Shown: positions 36,229 through 43,955 of the stretch, one piece after another
How the letters are laid out: each line of letters starts with the position of its first letter
Position numbering within the stretch: position 1 is the first letter of the stretch
DNA from: Sphaerisporangium rubeum
GTDB taxonomy: Bacteria; Actinomycetota; Actinomycetes; Streptosporangiales; Streptosporangiaceae
Direction of reading: 5' to 3'
Assembly: GCF_014207705.1 (NCBI RefSeq)
Contig: NZ_JACHIU010000001.1
Location: forward strand, 3,588,501 to 3,652,500
Length of the DNA: 64,000 nucleotides
Notes under the pieces: generated by a model
Databases searched by the model: none
Seen by the model: the letters and a program-made list of their open reading frames with translations, nothing else
Told to the model about the DNA's origin: nothing
Position numbers and translations under genes: made by a program

Positions 36229-37202
36229 GATGCCGGCTCCTCTCCGCTGAGGACGTCGGCGAATGTCTCGGCTGTCTGATCGGCGCCGGGTAACCAGCCC
36301 CACTGACCGTTCGGGTTGCATTCAAGCCATACCCAGTGCCGGGGGTCGTTTTCTTCGCCGATGAGCGCGAAGTCGAAGCAGCCGAAGACCAGGCCGAAGC
36401 CGTCCAGGTAGCCGTGCAGCGCGACCTCGACCGACGCCGGCACGGCGATGGGTGTGTGGACGAGTTCGTTCCAGTCGCCGCGGCGCCAGTCCACGGTCCC
36501 GGCCGGTGCGGTGATCCGCTGCGCGAACAGGCGGGGGCCCGCCACGGTCACCCGCACGTCGGCGACCTTGGGTACCTCGGCCTGAAAGAGGTGCGCGGTC
36601 ACCGAAAGGGAGTCGTCGAAAGTGCCAGGGTCGACACGTTGCGTCCAGATGGCTCCGGCGTGTCCGCTCTGGTCTGGAGGCAGGCCGCGGAAGGTCTTGT
36701 CAACCACGCGGCTGTGCCGGGTGGCGAACTCACGCGCGGCTTCGACATCGTTGGTGACCAGGGTCGGCGGGATCGTCAGTCCCGAGTGAACGGCGGCTTG
36801 GAGTTGCGCGGGCTTGAAGTCGGCGCGGGTGACGGCGGCGGGGTGGTTGACGTACCTCGCACCATGCAGGTCGTTCAGGACTCCGCCGAGCCCGTGCCGG
36901 GCCTCGGCGGTGGCGAAGTCGCACTGTTGCCGCGGGAGGTGAGCGAAACGAGCGGAGTACGGGGTGGGGCGACGGTGGTACACCGCCGCCACCTCCTCCA
37001 GCTCCACCTCGCGACTGGTCGTACGCAGACGTCCACGCCATGCCGGTGCCGCGGGATCGAGACAGGCGTCGAACAGCAGGCCAGGTCCGATGTCGGCCGG
37101 ATCGATCCGGGCCACCGGCACAGCGCGCCGATTCAGCGCATTGATGACCATGTCGGCGGTGACGTCCTCCAGCGCGGTGACGACCAGAACGAGGGAAGCC
37201 AT
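36225..37202 (-). CDS. tgmB: ATP-grasp graspetide synthetase
   Basis: A 325-residue ATP-grasp ligase of the TgmB/microviridin type: the N-terminal leader-binding region (VLVVTALEDVTADMVINALNRR, VAAVYHRRPTPYS), then VVDKTFRG, and the metal/ATP site FGCFDFALIGEEN followed by WLECNPNGQWGWLPGAD. It forms ester or amide cross-links between Thr/Ser/Lys and Asp/Glu side chains in the precursor core. ATG 37202 is five bases after the tgmA stop. Confidence 0.9.
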   Translation of the reverse strand: MASLVLVVTALEDVTADMVINALNRRAVPVARIDPADIGPGLLFDACLDPAAPAWRGRLRTTSREVELEEVAAVYHRRPTPYSARFAHLPRQQCDFATAEARHGLGGVLNDLHGARYVNHPAAVTRADFKPAQLQAAVHSGLTIPPTLVTNDVEAAREFATRHSRVVDKTFRGLPPDQSGHAGAIWTQRVDPGTFDDSLSVTAHLFQAEVPKVADVRVTVAGPRLFAQRITAPAGTVDWRRGDWNELVHTPIAVPASVEVALHGYLDGFGLVFGCFDFALIGEENDPRHWVWLECNPNGQWGWLPGADQTAETFADVLSGEEPAS

Positions 37203-37207
37203 CGTGG

Positions 37208-37474
37208 TCAGTCGGACTCGTAGTCGGTGGTGTTGTCGTCCGTCGTCTGCGGCTGCGGGGTGTTCCCGTCCCCGCCACCCGACATGGAGGCCGTGTTCCT
37301 GGACCGGTTGGTGCCGTGCTCGCCCATCTCGATGGGCCGGCCCCCGTGGTCGAAGTAACGTGCTGTCTGCGTGGACGGGTCCAGCGTCACCCGCGCGTAC
37401 CACGCGGGATCGACGGCGAGCCGGTCGGTGACCAGCCGCGTCCCCCACGGAGCGCCTGCCGCGTTCGTCGCCAT
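37208..37474 (-). CDS. tgmA: Graspetide precursor peptide
   Basis: An 88-residue precursor. The leader carries the conserved PWGTRL motif (residues 9-14) and the DPSTQTARYFDHGGRPIE segment used by ATP-grasp partners. The core is the Gly/Thr/Asp-rich C-terminus: GGGDGN at 66-71, then TPQPQTTDDNTTDYESD. Thr72, 77, 78, 82, 83 face Asp79, 80, 84, Glu86 and Asp88 as possible ester pairs. Asp69-Gly70 is an ideal aspartimide site for the PIMT-like enzyme. GAGGGGAG lies upstream. Confidence 0.87.
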   Translation of the reverse strand: MATNAAGAPWGTRLVTDRLAVDPAWYARVTLDPSTQTARYFDHGGRPIEMGEHGTNRSRNTASMSGGGDGNTPQPQTTDDNTTDYESD

Positions 37475-37501
37475 GAGCTGACTCTCCCCTCTCCGGACCG
37501 C

Positions 37502-37521
37502 CGGAAGCCGATCGGCTTCCG
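37502..37521. promoter_or_regulatory. Perfect 20-bp palindrome upstream of tgmA
   Basis: CGGAAGCCGATCGGCTTCCG, 28 bp upstream of the tgmA ATG. It could be an operator for a dimeric regulator, or a 5'UTR hairpin. Confidence 0.5.
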
Positions 37522-37549
37522 CGCAGACCACCATCCCCCGAGAGCGTGC

Positions 37550-37577
37550 GGGCCGCCAGCGCGCCGGCTGGCGGCCC
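37550..37577. terminator. Terminator between M20 peptidase and tgm genes
   Basis: A perfect 11-bp stem GGGCCGCCAGC/GCTGGCGGCCC with a 6-nt loop, 51 bp downstream of the peptidase stop. It separates the two minus-strand operons. Confidence 0.65.
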
Positions 37578-37628
37578 TTTATCGTGCGCTTGTCGTCCGG
37601 TTGTCGGCAAAGCCGGTGTTCTCGCAGG

Positions 37629-38855
37629 TCAGTGGTGATTGCCACGGGGTTTGAGCAGGGTGAGCAGCGCGTGGTGGTAGGTGGCCTGCACTGGTGGAAT
37701 CGAGCCGAGTCGGATCCGCTCATCTGTGGCGTGCAGTCCGACGTAGTCGACACCGAACCCGGCCGTGGCCTCCACCCCCAGCCCCGCCAGGTAGTTCCCG
37801 ATGTTGGACGGTCCGGCCACTTTGGCCTCGGGAGCCAGCCCGGCCTTCGCGGCGGCCCCGAGCAGCGCGCGTCCCACCTGGGAGTCCTCACCCAGCCGGT
37901 ACGGCGGCCAGCGGGTGGTGATCTCCAGGGATGAGGGCCGGGTGCCGGGCCAGGCCGTGTCTACAGTCGCGACGCAGCCGCGCAGCAGATCTTCCGCGGC
38001 ACGATCGTCCATCGCGGGGGTGAGGCGGATGTCCACGTTGAGCGTGCACAGGTCAGGGGTGAGCGAGAAGCCCTCACCGCCATTGATCGCCGTCACGGTC
38101 AGCTTCGCCGCCGGCGGGAATTCCGGGCCGCCACTGCCGGGTAGCTCGGCGCGGCCGAGCACGGTCACGAGGTCGGCGGCCTTGGCGATCGCCGACGGGG
38201 TGACCTTGCTGCCACCTGAGTGGCCGGCCACTCCGTGCACGTGGACGCTGGCCCGCAGCACGCCACGACCGCCGACCACGACGTGCTCGATGCCTGGGTA
38301 GCCGATCATGACGCCGTCCACCTGCCCGAGTGCGGCAGGGCCCTCGAAGTATGCTTTCGCTCCCCCGAAACCGCCGGTGTGCTCATCGACGTCCAGCAGG
38401 AGCAGTACGCCGCCGTGGAGAGCACGCCGGTCCTCGTTGAGGCGAGCGAGGACGTGCGCGAAGATCGCCGCGCCTACTTTGGAGTCGGCGCTGCCTCGGC
38501 CGTGTAGCCACCCATCGGTGATCTCGCCGGAGGACGGCGGGTAGGTCCAGGCTGCCTCGTCGCCGTAGGGGGCCGTGTCCAGGCAGGCATCGAGCACGTA
38601 CCGCGGACCCGTATGGACGCCGGACACCTCGCACACCACCGCGACCGTCGTCCCTTGCGGCCCGGCCCCGGTCAGCTTGCGCGGTCGTAGGCCGTGAGCG
38701 GCCAGCCAGGCCATGGTGTGCTCCAGCACCGGCTCATACGAGTCGACACCGCCGCGGCTGGGGATGCGTACCAGTTCACGGGTCAGGGCGACCACCGCGT
38801 CGTGGTCCTCGTCGGCCATGTGCAGAGCGGCCGCGATCTCCGGCTCACCACTCAT
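37629..38855 (-). CDS. M20-family metallopeptidase (ArgE/DapE-like)
   Basis: A 408-residue zinc aminoacylase/peptidase. Features: LDACLDTAPYGDEAAW (first metal ligands region), GWLHGRGSADSKVGAAIF, LLDVDEHTGGFGGA with the Glu-His catalytic and metal pair, and the GVAGHSGG dimerisation lid. The first ligand His normally in the HxD motif reads DACLD here, an atypical form. It overlaps the XRE gene by ATGA. Whether it serves the graspetide pathway is unknown. Confidence 0.8.
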   Translation of the reverse strand: MSGEPEIAAALHMADEDHDAVVALTRELVRIPSRGGVDSYEPVLEHTMAWLAAHGLRPRKLTGAGPQGTTVAVVCEVSGVHTGPRYVLDACLDTAPYGDEAAWTYPPSSGEITDGWLHGRGSADSKVGAAIFAHVLARLNEDRRALHGGVLLLLDVDEHTGGFGGAKAYFEGPAALGQVDGVMIGYPGIEHVVVGGRGVLRASVHVHGVAGHSGGSKVTPSAIAKAADLVTVLGRAELPGSGGPEFPPAAKLTVTAINGGEGFSLTPDLCTLNVDIRLTPAMDDRAAEDLLRGCVATVDTAWPGTRPSSLEITTRWPPYRLGEDSQVGRALLGAAAKAGLAPEAKVAGPSNIGNYLAGLGVEATAGFGVDYVGLHATDERIRLGSIPPVQATYHHALLTLLKPRGNHH

Positions 38856-39634
38856 GGCCGCTCACCTGGCCCGCGCACCACCGGCAGGCCATCGATGTGC
38901 TTGCGCGTCTCGATGCGCCGGGAGGCCGCGTACGCCTGGCGACCGTGATCCAGCAACCGCACGGCTTCCGCTCTGCCCAGCCCCACGCCGGAGTCGAACG
39001 CCTCATGCGATGTCAGACTGGGGATCGGCACGACCGCCTGCCGCTCGCATGCGGTGAAGAATCGCTCCGGCGCCATCGGGTCCTCCACGATCCCCAGGTG
39101 CAGTGTCTTGACTCCGAGACTACGGTCGCCGGGATCACGGAGCTCCAGCAACCTCAGCAGGTGATCCTTGAGTATCTGGTGGTGCGGCGGCCCATACAGT
39201 ACCCGGTAGCAGACCAGCGCCGGATGCCGCTCCAGCGCCGTCTCGATCGCACCGAGGTAGTTCGTGTCCCGTGCCCGCGATCCCATCACCACCAGCCACT
39301 CCCGCGCTTCGGCGACGGTGGCCACGATGGCTTGCCGCAGGCAGAGGTGACCCGCCAGCAGCCGGGGCACGCCTCGTCCGAGCCGTTCGTCCTGGTGCGC
39401 GAAGAGAACGTCGGCGGGTAACCGGTAGATGTCGCAGAGCGTTTTGCGGTGACCGACGCTAGTGGTGTGCCTACCTCGCTCCCAGCCGCTCACCATGCTC
39501 GGTGTGACACCCGAATGGCCGTTTCGGCTACGCCGATCCATCTCCTCGACGAGGTTCTCCAGTGTCCAGTTGCGCGCGAGGCGTGCTCGGCGCAGCGGCG
39601 ACGGTTCCACCGTACCTCCCGCATGAATGGGCAT
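38852..39634 (-). CDS. XRE-family regulator with C-terminal sensor-like region
   Basis: A 260-residue protein. The HTH is LRRARLARNWTLENLVEEMDRR...VTPSMVSGWERGRHTTSV at residues 14-60, a standard XRE fold. The C-terminal about 180 residues (RARDTNYLGAIETALERHP...) are a conserved actinobacterial region without a known ligand. Operon with the M20 peptidase (4-bp overlap), directly upstream of the tgm genes on the same strand. It could regulate tgmA, but the terminator in between argues for separate transcription. Confidence 0.78.
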   Translation of the reverse strand: MPIHAGGTVEPSPLRRARLARNWTLENLVEEMDRRSRNGHSGVTPSMVSGWERGRHTTSVGHRKTLCDIYRLPADVLFAHQDERLGRGVPRLLAGHLCLRQAIVATVAEAREWLVVMGSRARDTNYLGAIETALERHPALVCYRVLYGPPHHQILKDHLLRLLELRDPGDRSLGVKTLHLGIVEDPMAPERFFTACERQAVVPIPSLTSHEAFDSGVGLGRAEAVRLLDHGRQAYAASRRIETRKHIDGLPVVRGPGERP

Positions 39635-39846
39635 CGGCCCTCGTCTCCTGGCCGTGCGCGGAAGAGAACGGCCGGACCGGCGATATCACCGGTCGCGGGG
39701 AGACGTGAATGATGGGGCCGGTCATGACATGTGGTCAACATACGGCACGAGGACGAGATCCTTCGTCGGTCTAGTGATTTCCGAATGTTGTTTATGTTAT
39801 TTGTTCTGCTTTGCGAGGTCGCCTGGAATTTTCCGCGAACGCTTTT

Positions 39847-40300
39847 CATCCTGCTTCTTTGAGCTGTAGCACGGGGATGGCTTTGACGAGCTGACCTGCG
39901 CTGTGAGGGCGGCAGCGGAGTTTGCGAGGATCCGCCAGGTCTTCAGCAGTGCGTTGGCCCGCTCGCCGGGTGCGCGTAGCTTGACGCGGGAGGAGTTGGC
40001 CTGCTTTCGCCCGGCGGGTTTGTCCTTGCCGCGGTACGGCACGTGTATATGCTCACCTGCGCCGATGTAGTCCTTGTCCGCCAAGGCGGCCAGTCCTGCG
40101 GTCTGTAAGCGGCGCGGGATGCCCTAGATCCTGGCGGCGTTGATGTCGTGCACCGGCCTCGGCGAATGTCTCGCCTTTGCGTAGGCGGACCAGGACCAGC
40201 CCCCTGACCAAGCAGCAGACGGCCCGGGCGCCGACCACATGCTGGGGGCGCGTGGATGCGCTGGCCGGAAACATCGACTACTCCCTGTTGATCATCTCAG
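39847..40300 (-). pseudogene. IS5-type (DDE) transposase remnant
   Basis: The minus strand encodes HDINAARI-stop-GIPRR followed by LAALADKDYIGAG, VPYRGKDKPAGRKQANSSR and LRAPGERANALLKTWRIL. The end reads GQLVKAIPVLQLKEAG in another frame. This is the C-terminal part of a DDE_Tnp_4/IS5-type transposase with an in-frame TAG and at least one frameshift. The gene is dead. The rest of 39635-40473 has no recognisable gene. Confidence 0.75.
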
Positions 40301-40473
40301 CTGTGACCAGGCCGTCGCCGACCCACTCTCTCGTAGCACTGGTCTCCGCGAGGACGAAGATCGTTGCGTACATCCCGTAGCGGGACCTTGCGCGTACTCT
40401 TCTGATTCGTGATCAAATGATCCCGAGATCGGGCAATGCAGGGCCTTGAGGGAAAAACTGGTGGGAGCTGCCT

Positions 40474-41067
40474 GTGACGCCGGAAGACGCCCTGCTTCGT
40501 CCTGACCGGCTTTACGGTGCCGAGGAGATCCGGGCCCGGGACTGCCCCATGCCGGCGGCGGCCGGTGTCTATGCCTGGTACTTCACGTCGCCGCCGCCCG
40601 GGGTGCCGCTCGACGGCTGCCATGAGTGGCACGGTGCCGTGCTGCTCTACGTCGGCATTTCGCCGAAAGCGCCGCCGACGAACGGACGGGCTCCGAGCCG
40701 GCAGACCATCCGCAGCCGGGTCCGGTACCACTACCGCGGCAATGCGGAGGGTTCCACCCTGCGCCTTACCCTCGGCTGTCTCCTTGCGGACGAGCTGGGG
40801 ATCGGTCTGCGTCGGGTGGGCAGTGGCAAGCGCATGACCTTCGGCCACGAGGGGGAGGCCCGGCTGACTGATTGGATGGCTCGGCACGCCTATGTCGTCT
40901 GGGCCGCCGTGGCTAGCCCCTGGACGCTCGAGGCGGAGCTCATCAGGTCGTTGGTACTGCCGCTCAACCTCGACCAGAACCGCCACAGCCGCTTCCACCA
41001 GCGGCTATCCGAGATACGCACTGGACAACGGACACTCGCTCGCTCTCTACCGGTAGAGGGAGGCTGA
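40474..41067 (+). CDS. GIY-YIG nuclease-family protein
   Basis: A 197-residue protein with GVYAWYF (GIY) and LLYVGIS (YIG) about 30 residues apart, then TIRSRVRYHYRG supplying the conserved Arg and EAELI supplying the metal-binding Glu. Single-domain GIY-YIG proteins can be structure-specific nucleases or restriction-like. GTG 40474 behind TGGGAGC. It lies next to the dead transposase, a region of past insertion. Confidence 0.8.
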   Translation: MTPEDALLRPDRLYGAEEIRARDCPMPAAAGVYAWYFTSPPPGVPLDGCHEWHGAVLLYVGISPKAPPTNGRAPSRQTIRSRVRYHYRGNAEGSTLRLTLGCLLADELGIGLRRVGSGKRMTFGHEGEARLTDWMARHAYVVWAAVASPWTLEAELIRSLVLPLNLDQNRHSRFHQRLSEIRTGQRTLARSLPVEGG

Positions 41068-41087
41068 GCTTACTCTTAGAGGGCCGG

Positions 41088-41612
41088 TCAGCCGCTGGAT
41101 GTCCTGACCCATGGACGCAGCCGGGGCCACCAGCCGGGGACGGCCGCACGGTACTCCTCGTACTCGGCGCCGAAGCTCCGGCGCAGGGTCGGCTCCTCGT
41201 ACAGCCGCACGAAGCAGAAGACCGCGACGAACGCGATGGCGGCGTACCAGAGCAACTCGGACCGGGCGAGCAGGAGCGCCTGGCCGACGATGGCCGCGAG
41301 CACTCCTACATACATGGGGTTGCGAACATGCCGGTACAGTCCGCCGACCACGAGATGCTCGGGAGGTGCGACGGGTGCGGGGGTACCGAACCCCTCGGCC
41401 ACGAAGCGGACGAAGGCGTCGACCAGCACGGCGCCCCCCGCAAGGACGAGCACCACCCCGACCACCCGAAGCGGGACGGCGGCCCACGAGAGCCCTTCGG
41501 GCAGATTCGCCATCCGCCAGCGGGTGACCCACCACGGCCCGAACCCAGCCACACCGCCGGGCGCCAGGGCAAAGAACACCGCACTCCCGACGGCCGCAGG
41601 CGTCCTGCGCAT
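41088..41612 (-). CDS. ICMT/PEMT-like membrane methyltransferase
   Basis: A 174-residue membrane protein with about four helices and the SAM-binding motif YRHVRNPMYVG plus YEEPTLRRSFGAEYEEYRAAVPGW of the isoprenylcysteine-methyltransferase-like family. Bacterial members are often methyltransferases of unknown lipid or small-molecule substrate. Convergent with the GIY-YIG gene. Confidence 0.82.
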   Translation of the reverse strand: MRRTPAAVGSAVFFALAPGGVAGFGPWWVTRWRMANLPEGLSWAAVPLRVVGVVLVLAGGAVLVDAFVRFVAEGFGTPAPVAPPEHLVVGGLYRHVRNPMYVGVLAAIVGQALLLARSELLWYAAIAFVAVFCFVRLYEEPTLRRSFGAEYEEYRAAVPGWWPRLRPWVRTSSG

Positions 41613-42199
41613 GTCTCACCACATCCTTCCGCAGATAACTCATCGGACGATGAAATAATCATCGTGAGCTTACCCCGCGGACGATCGGCAGGCGAGGGGT
41701 GACCACCTTTCAGAGGGACGGCGATGGCGAGACGGACACATCACCCGTCCACGGCGTCGGCCAGCTCTTTCTGGTCGGCTGAGCGCGACGAGATGACCCC
41801 CGGGCAGGATCTCGGCCGTCGACGCCACCATGCAAGGCGACCGCGAAACCGTGGCCCGGCTTCTGCGACTGTTCAAACGAACTACGCCGATCACCACACT
41901 GGACTGAACACATCCGGCCACGTGCCCGGGCTGCTCGTCAGACGCGGAGAGCACGCACGCGCCGACGGCGGATGGCCAGGCGGGGTCGGCTCCGGTGGAA
42001 CCGGCAGGTAGATGCGGCCGGGCCCTGCACGCGACCGTCGGATTCAGCGCCTTGGCTTCGTCGTGCGCTCCTGGAACTCGCCGGATCAGTACACGCTTAG
42101 GACACCGGCCAGGCAGGCACGACCGTACGTCCGGTTCCGGTCGCTGGTCCACGCCGCCACCGTTCGCAGTGAACCTCTTCGCGTGCCCGCTCGGATCGA
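41613..42199. other. 587-bp stretch without a recognisable gene
   Basis: Several open frames exist on both strands but none has a start with a ribosome binding site, a normal composition or family-like sequence. Likely a degraded or non-coding region near the old insertion site. Confidence 0.4.
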
Positions 42200-42781
42200 T
42201 CAACGGCGCACCTGGTAGCGCAGGTGAAGTACCCGGTTGCCCTGGATCGCCACGTCAGGATCCTCCAGCAGGTGCTGCGCGTCGACCGGCCCGAAGTAGC
42301 GCTTGCCGGATCCGAACACGACGGGCACGACGTCCATGCGCACCTCGTCGATCAGGCCCGCGGCGAGCACCTGGCCGCCGACGTCGCCGGCGGCGACCTC
42401 GACCATGCGGTCACCCGCGAGTTCCTGCGCCTTGGCGACGGCTGCCTCGACGCCGTCGACGAAGTGGAACGGCGCTTCGGGGTCCCAGTTCTCGGGCATC
42501 GGCCGGTGCGATACGACGACGACGTGGTCGATGCCGCTCGGCGGCTTCCCGTCCCAGCCGTCGGTCAGGTCGAAGACGTGGCGGCCGACGATCGTGACGG
42601 CGATCTGGTCCCAGTAGGCCCGGGTGTAGTCGTAGGACGGCTTTGACACCTTCAGCGCGCCGCTGTCGTCCAGCGGGACGTCACCGCTGGACAGCCAGTC
42701 GAACAGCGGCCCGGGCTGGTCGTTCTCGTCCGCGATGAAACCGTCCACCGACACCGAGCTGTACATGACCACCTTGCCCAC
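42200..42781 (-). CDS. RibD C-terminal/dihydrofolate reductase-like protein
   Basis: About 193 residues. VVMYSSVSVDGFIADEN at the start, TIVGRHVFDLTDGW, VVVVSHRPMPENW and VVPVVFGSGKRYF are typical of the RibD_C/DHFR-like reductase family, which binds NADPH. The GTG at 42781 has GAGGAGAG upstream. Downstream of the AraC gene by 65 bp on the same strand, so it may be its target. Confidence 0.82.
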   Translation of the reverse strand: MGKVVMYSSVSVDGFIADENDQPGPLFDWLSSGDVPLDDSGALKVSKPSYDYTRAYWDQIAVTIVGRHVFDLTDGWDGKPPSGIDHVVVVSHRPMPENWDPEAPFHFVDGVEAAVAKAQELAGDRMVEVAAGDVGGQVLAAGLIDEVRMDVVPVVFGSGKRYFGPVDAQHLLEDPDVAIQGNRVLHLRYQVRR

Positions 42782-42846
42782 GGGGCTCTCCTCTGCTTCG
42801 GGGTGCCCCAAATTAGCGTGCCGTCGGCTGTCGCTCTTGTAGGAAA

Positions 42847-43686
42847 TCAATCGGACGGCAGGGGCCAGCCGTCCAGCGCGTGGCCGGGATGCTCGCGCAG
42901 GAACCGCCGTCGGACTTCGATGTACCGGGTCGGCGTGAGCCCGGTGAACGCTCGGAACTCGTGGCCGAAGTGGGCCTGGTCGAAGTAGCCCGCGGCACCG
43001 GCGAGGTCGCCCCAGTCGATCGGGCCGGCGGGGTCGATCGACAACACGGTGGCGGCGAAGCGGTAGGTGCGGGCCAGCCGCTTCGGTGTGACGCCGATGA
43101 GCTGCTTGAACCGCTGTGCCAGATGAGTGCTGCTGACACCGGCTGCCGCGCTCAGGTCGCCGATCGCCACCGTCCCGCCGGTCGCCGCGATGACGCTGCT
43201 CGTATGGCGGACCAGCCCCAGGCCGGCGGTCTCGGCCAGCCGTCGCATCAGTTCCTCCTCTAGCAGGGTCAGCATCTCGTGCGGTCCGGCCGCCGAGGCA
43301 AGTCGGTCTCGGAGCTCAGCAGTGGCGGGCCGACCCCAGACCTGCTCCACCGTCACCGGCCGGTCACACAGCTCTCCCGCGGGCATCGGCAGGAACGGGG
43401 CCGGCCCCCACGGCTTGAAGTGCACGCCGACGGACCGGGTGCCCGGTGGATAGCCGAACTCGAAGGCACGGGTGGGCATAGTGATCACGCAGCCGTCGGC
43501 GTACTCGGCTGTCTCGAGGTCGGTGCCGGCGCGGATGCGGAACGGCGCGCCGAGGTTGACGATGAGCAACGCCGCCGGCATCGGCGGCAGCGTCAGCCGG
43601 GCATACGGCGGCGCACCCTCCAGGTAGTAAAGGTCGTCGATGAGCCCGTCCAGCGGCGGCCGCGGCACTCTGGACACGTATTCCAC
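42847..43686 (-). CDS. AraC-family transcription regulator
   Basis: A 279-residue protein. The C-terminal two-HTH domain is clear: IGDLSAAAGVSSTHLAQRFKQLIGVTPKRLAR and AGYFDQAHFGHEFRAFTGLTPTRY. The N-terminal about 150 residues are a DUF6597-like cupin-type ligand domain. Probably controls the adjacent reductase gene. Confidence 0.87.
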   Translation of the reverse strand: MEYVSRVPRPPLDGLIDDLYYLEGAPPYARLTLPPMPAALLIVNLGAPFRIRAGTDLETAEYADGCVITMPTRAFEFGYPPGTRSVGVHFKPWGPAPFLPMPAGELCDRPVTVEQVWGRPATAELRDRLASAAGPHEMLTLLEEELMRRLAETAGLGLVRHTSSVIAATGGTVAIGDLSAAAGVSSTHLAQRFKQLIGVTPKRLARTYRFAATVLSIDPAGPIDWGDLAGAAGYFDQAHFGHEFRAFTGLTPTRYIEVRRRFLREHPGHALDGWPLPSD

Positions 43687-43873
43687 GTCCGCAGTATCGC
43701 CGACAACCGGCCGTCGGCGAGGCGACGTCGGCAGAGGAGATCCGAAAGGTCCCGCACCTTGTTCCAGTGGCGCCGCCTTGCCGGTCCTGAGCGGGAAGGC
43801 GAGATGACGGCACGAGAGAGTACGTGGACAGACAAGTACGCAGCGACGTGGTTGCGCGTCCGGGCCGGGAGGG

Positions 43874-43955
43874 GTCGGCCGGTCAGGGCCGCTCCCTCCT
43901 GGGAACCATCAGCGGTCGGCCGGCCAGGGCCGTTCCCTCCCGGGAACCATCAGCG
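43874..43955. repeat. 41-bp tandem duplication across the GH44 stop
   Basis: Two adjacent copies (43874-43914 and 43915-43955) of GTCGGCCGG(T/C)CAGGGCCG(C/T)TCCCTCC(T/C)GGGAACCATCAGCG, differing at three positions. The right copy contains the TCA that is the stop codon of the minus-strand GH44 gene. Confidence 0.8.

Noticed and set aside
37629-38855. M20 peptidase as the proven graspetide leader protease
   Set aside because: A terminator separates it from tgmA, and M20 enzymes normally act on small substrates; kept only as a weak suggestion.
41670-42203. Minus-strand open frame of 177 codons between ICMT and the RibD-like gene
   Set aside because: No ribosome site, no recognisable motif and irregular composition; not called as a gene.
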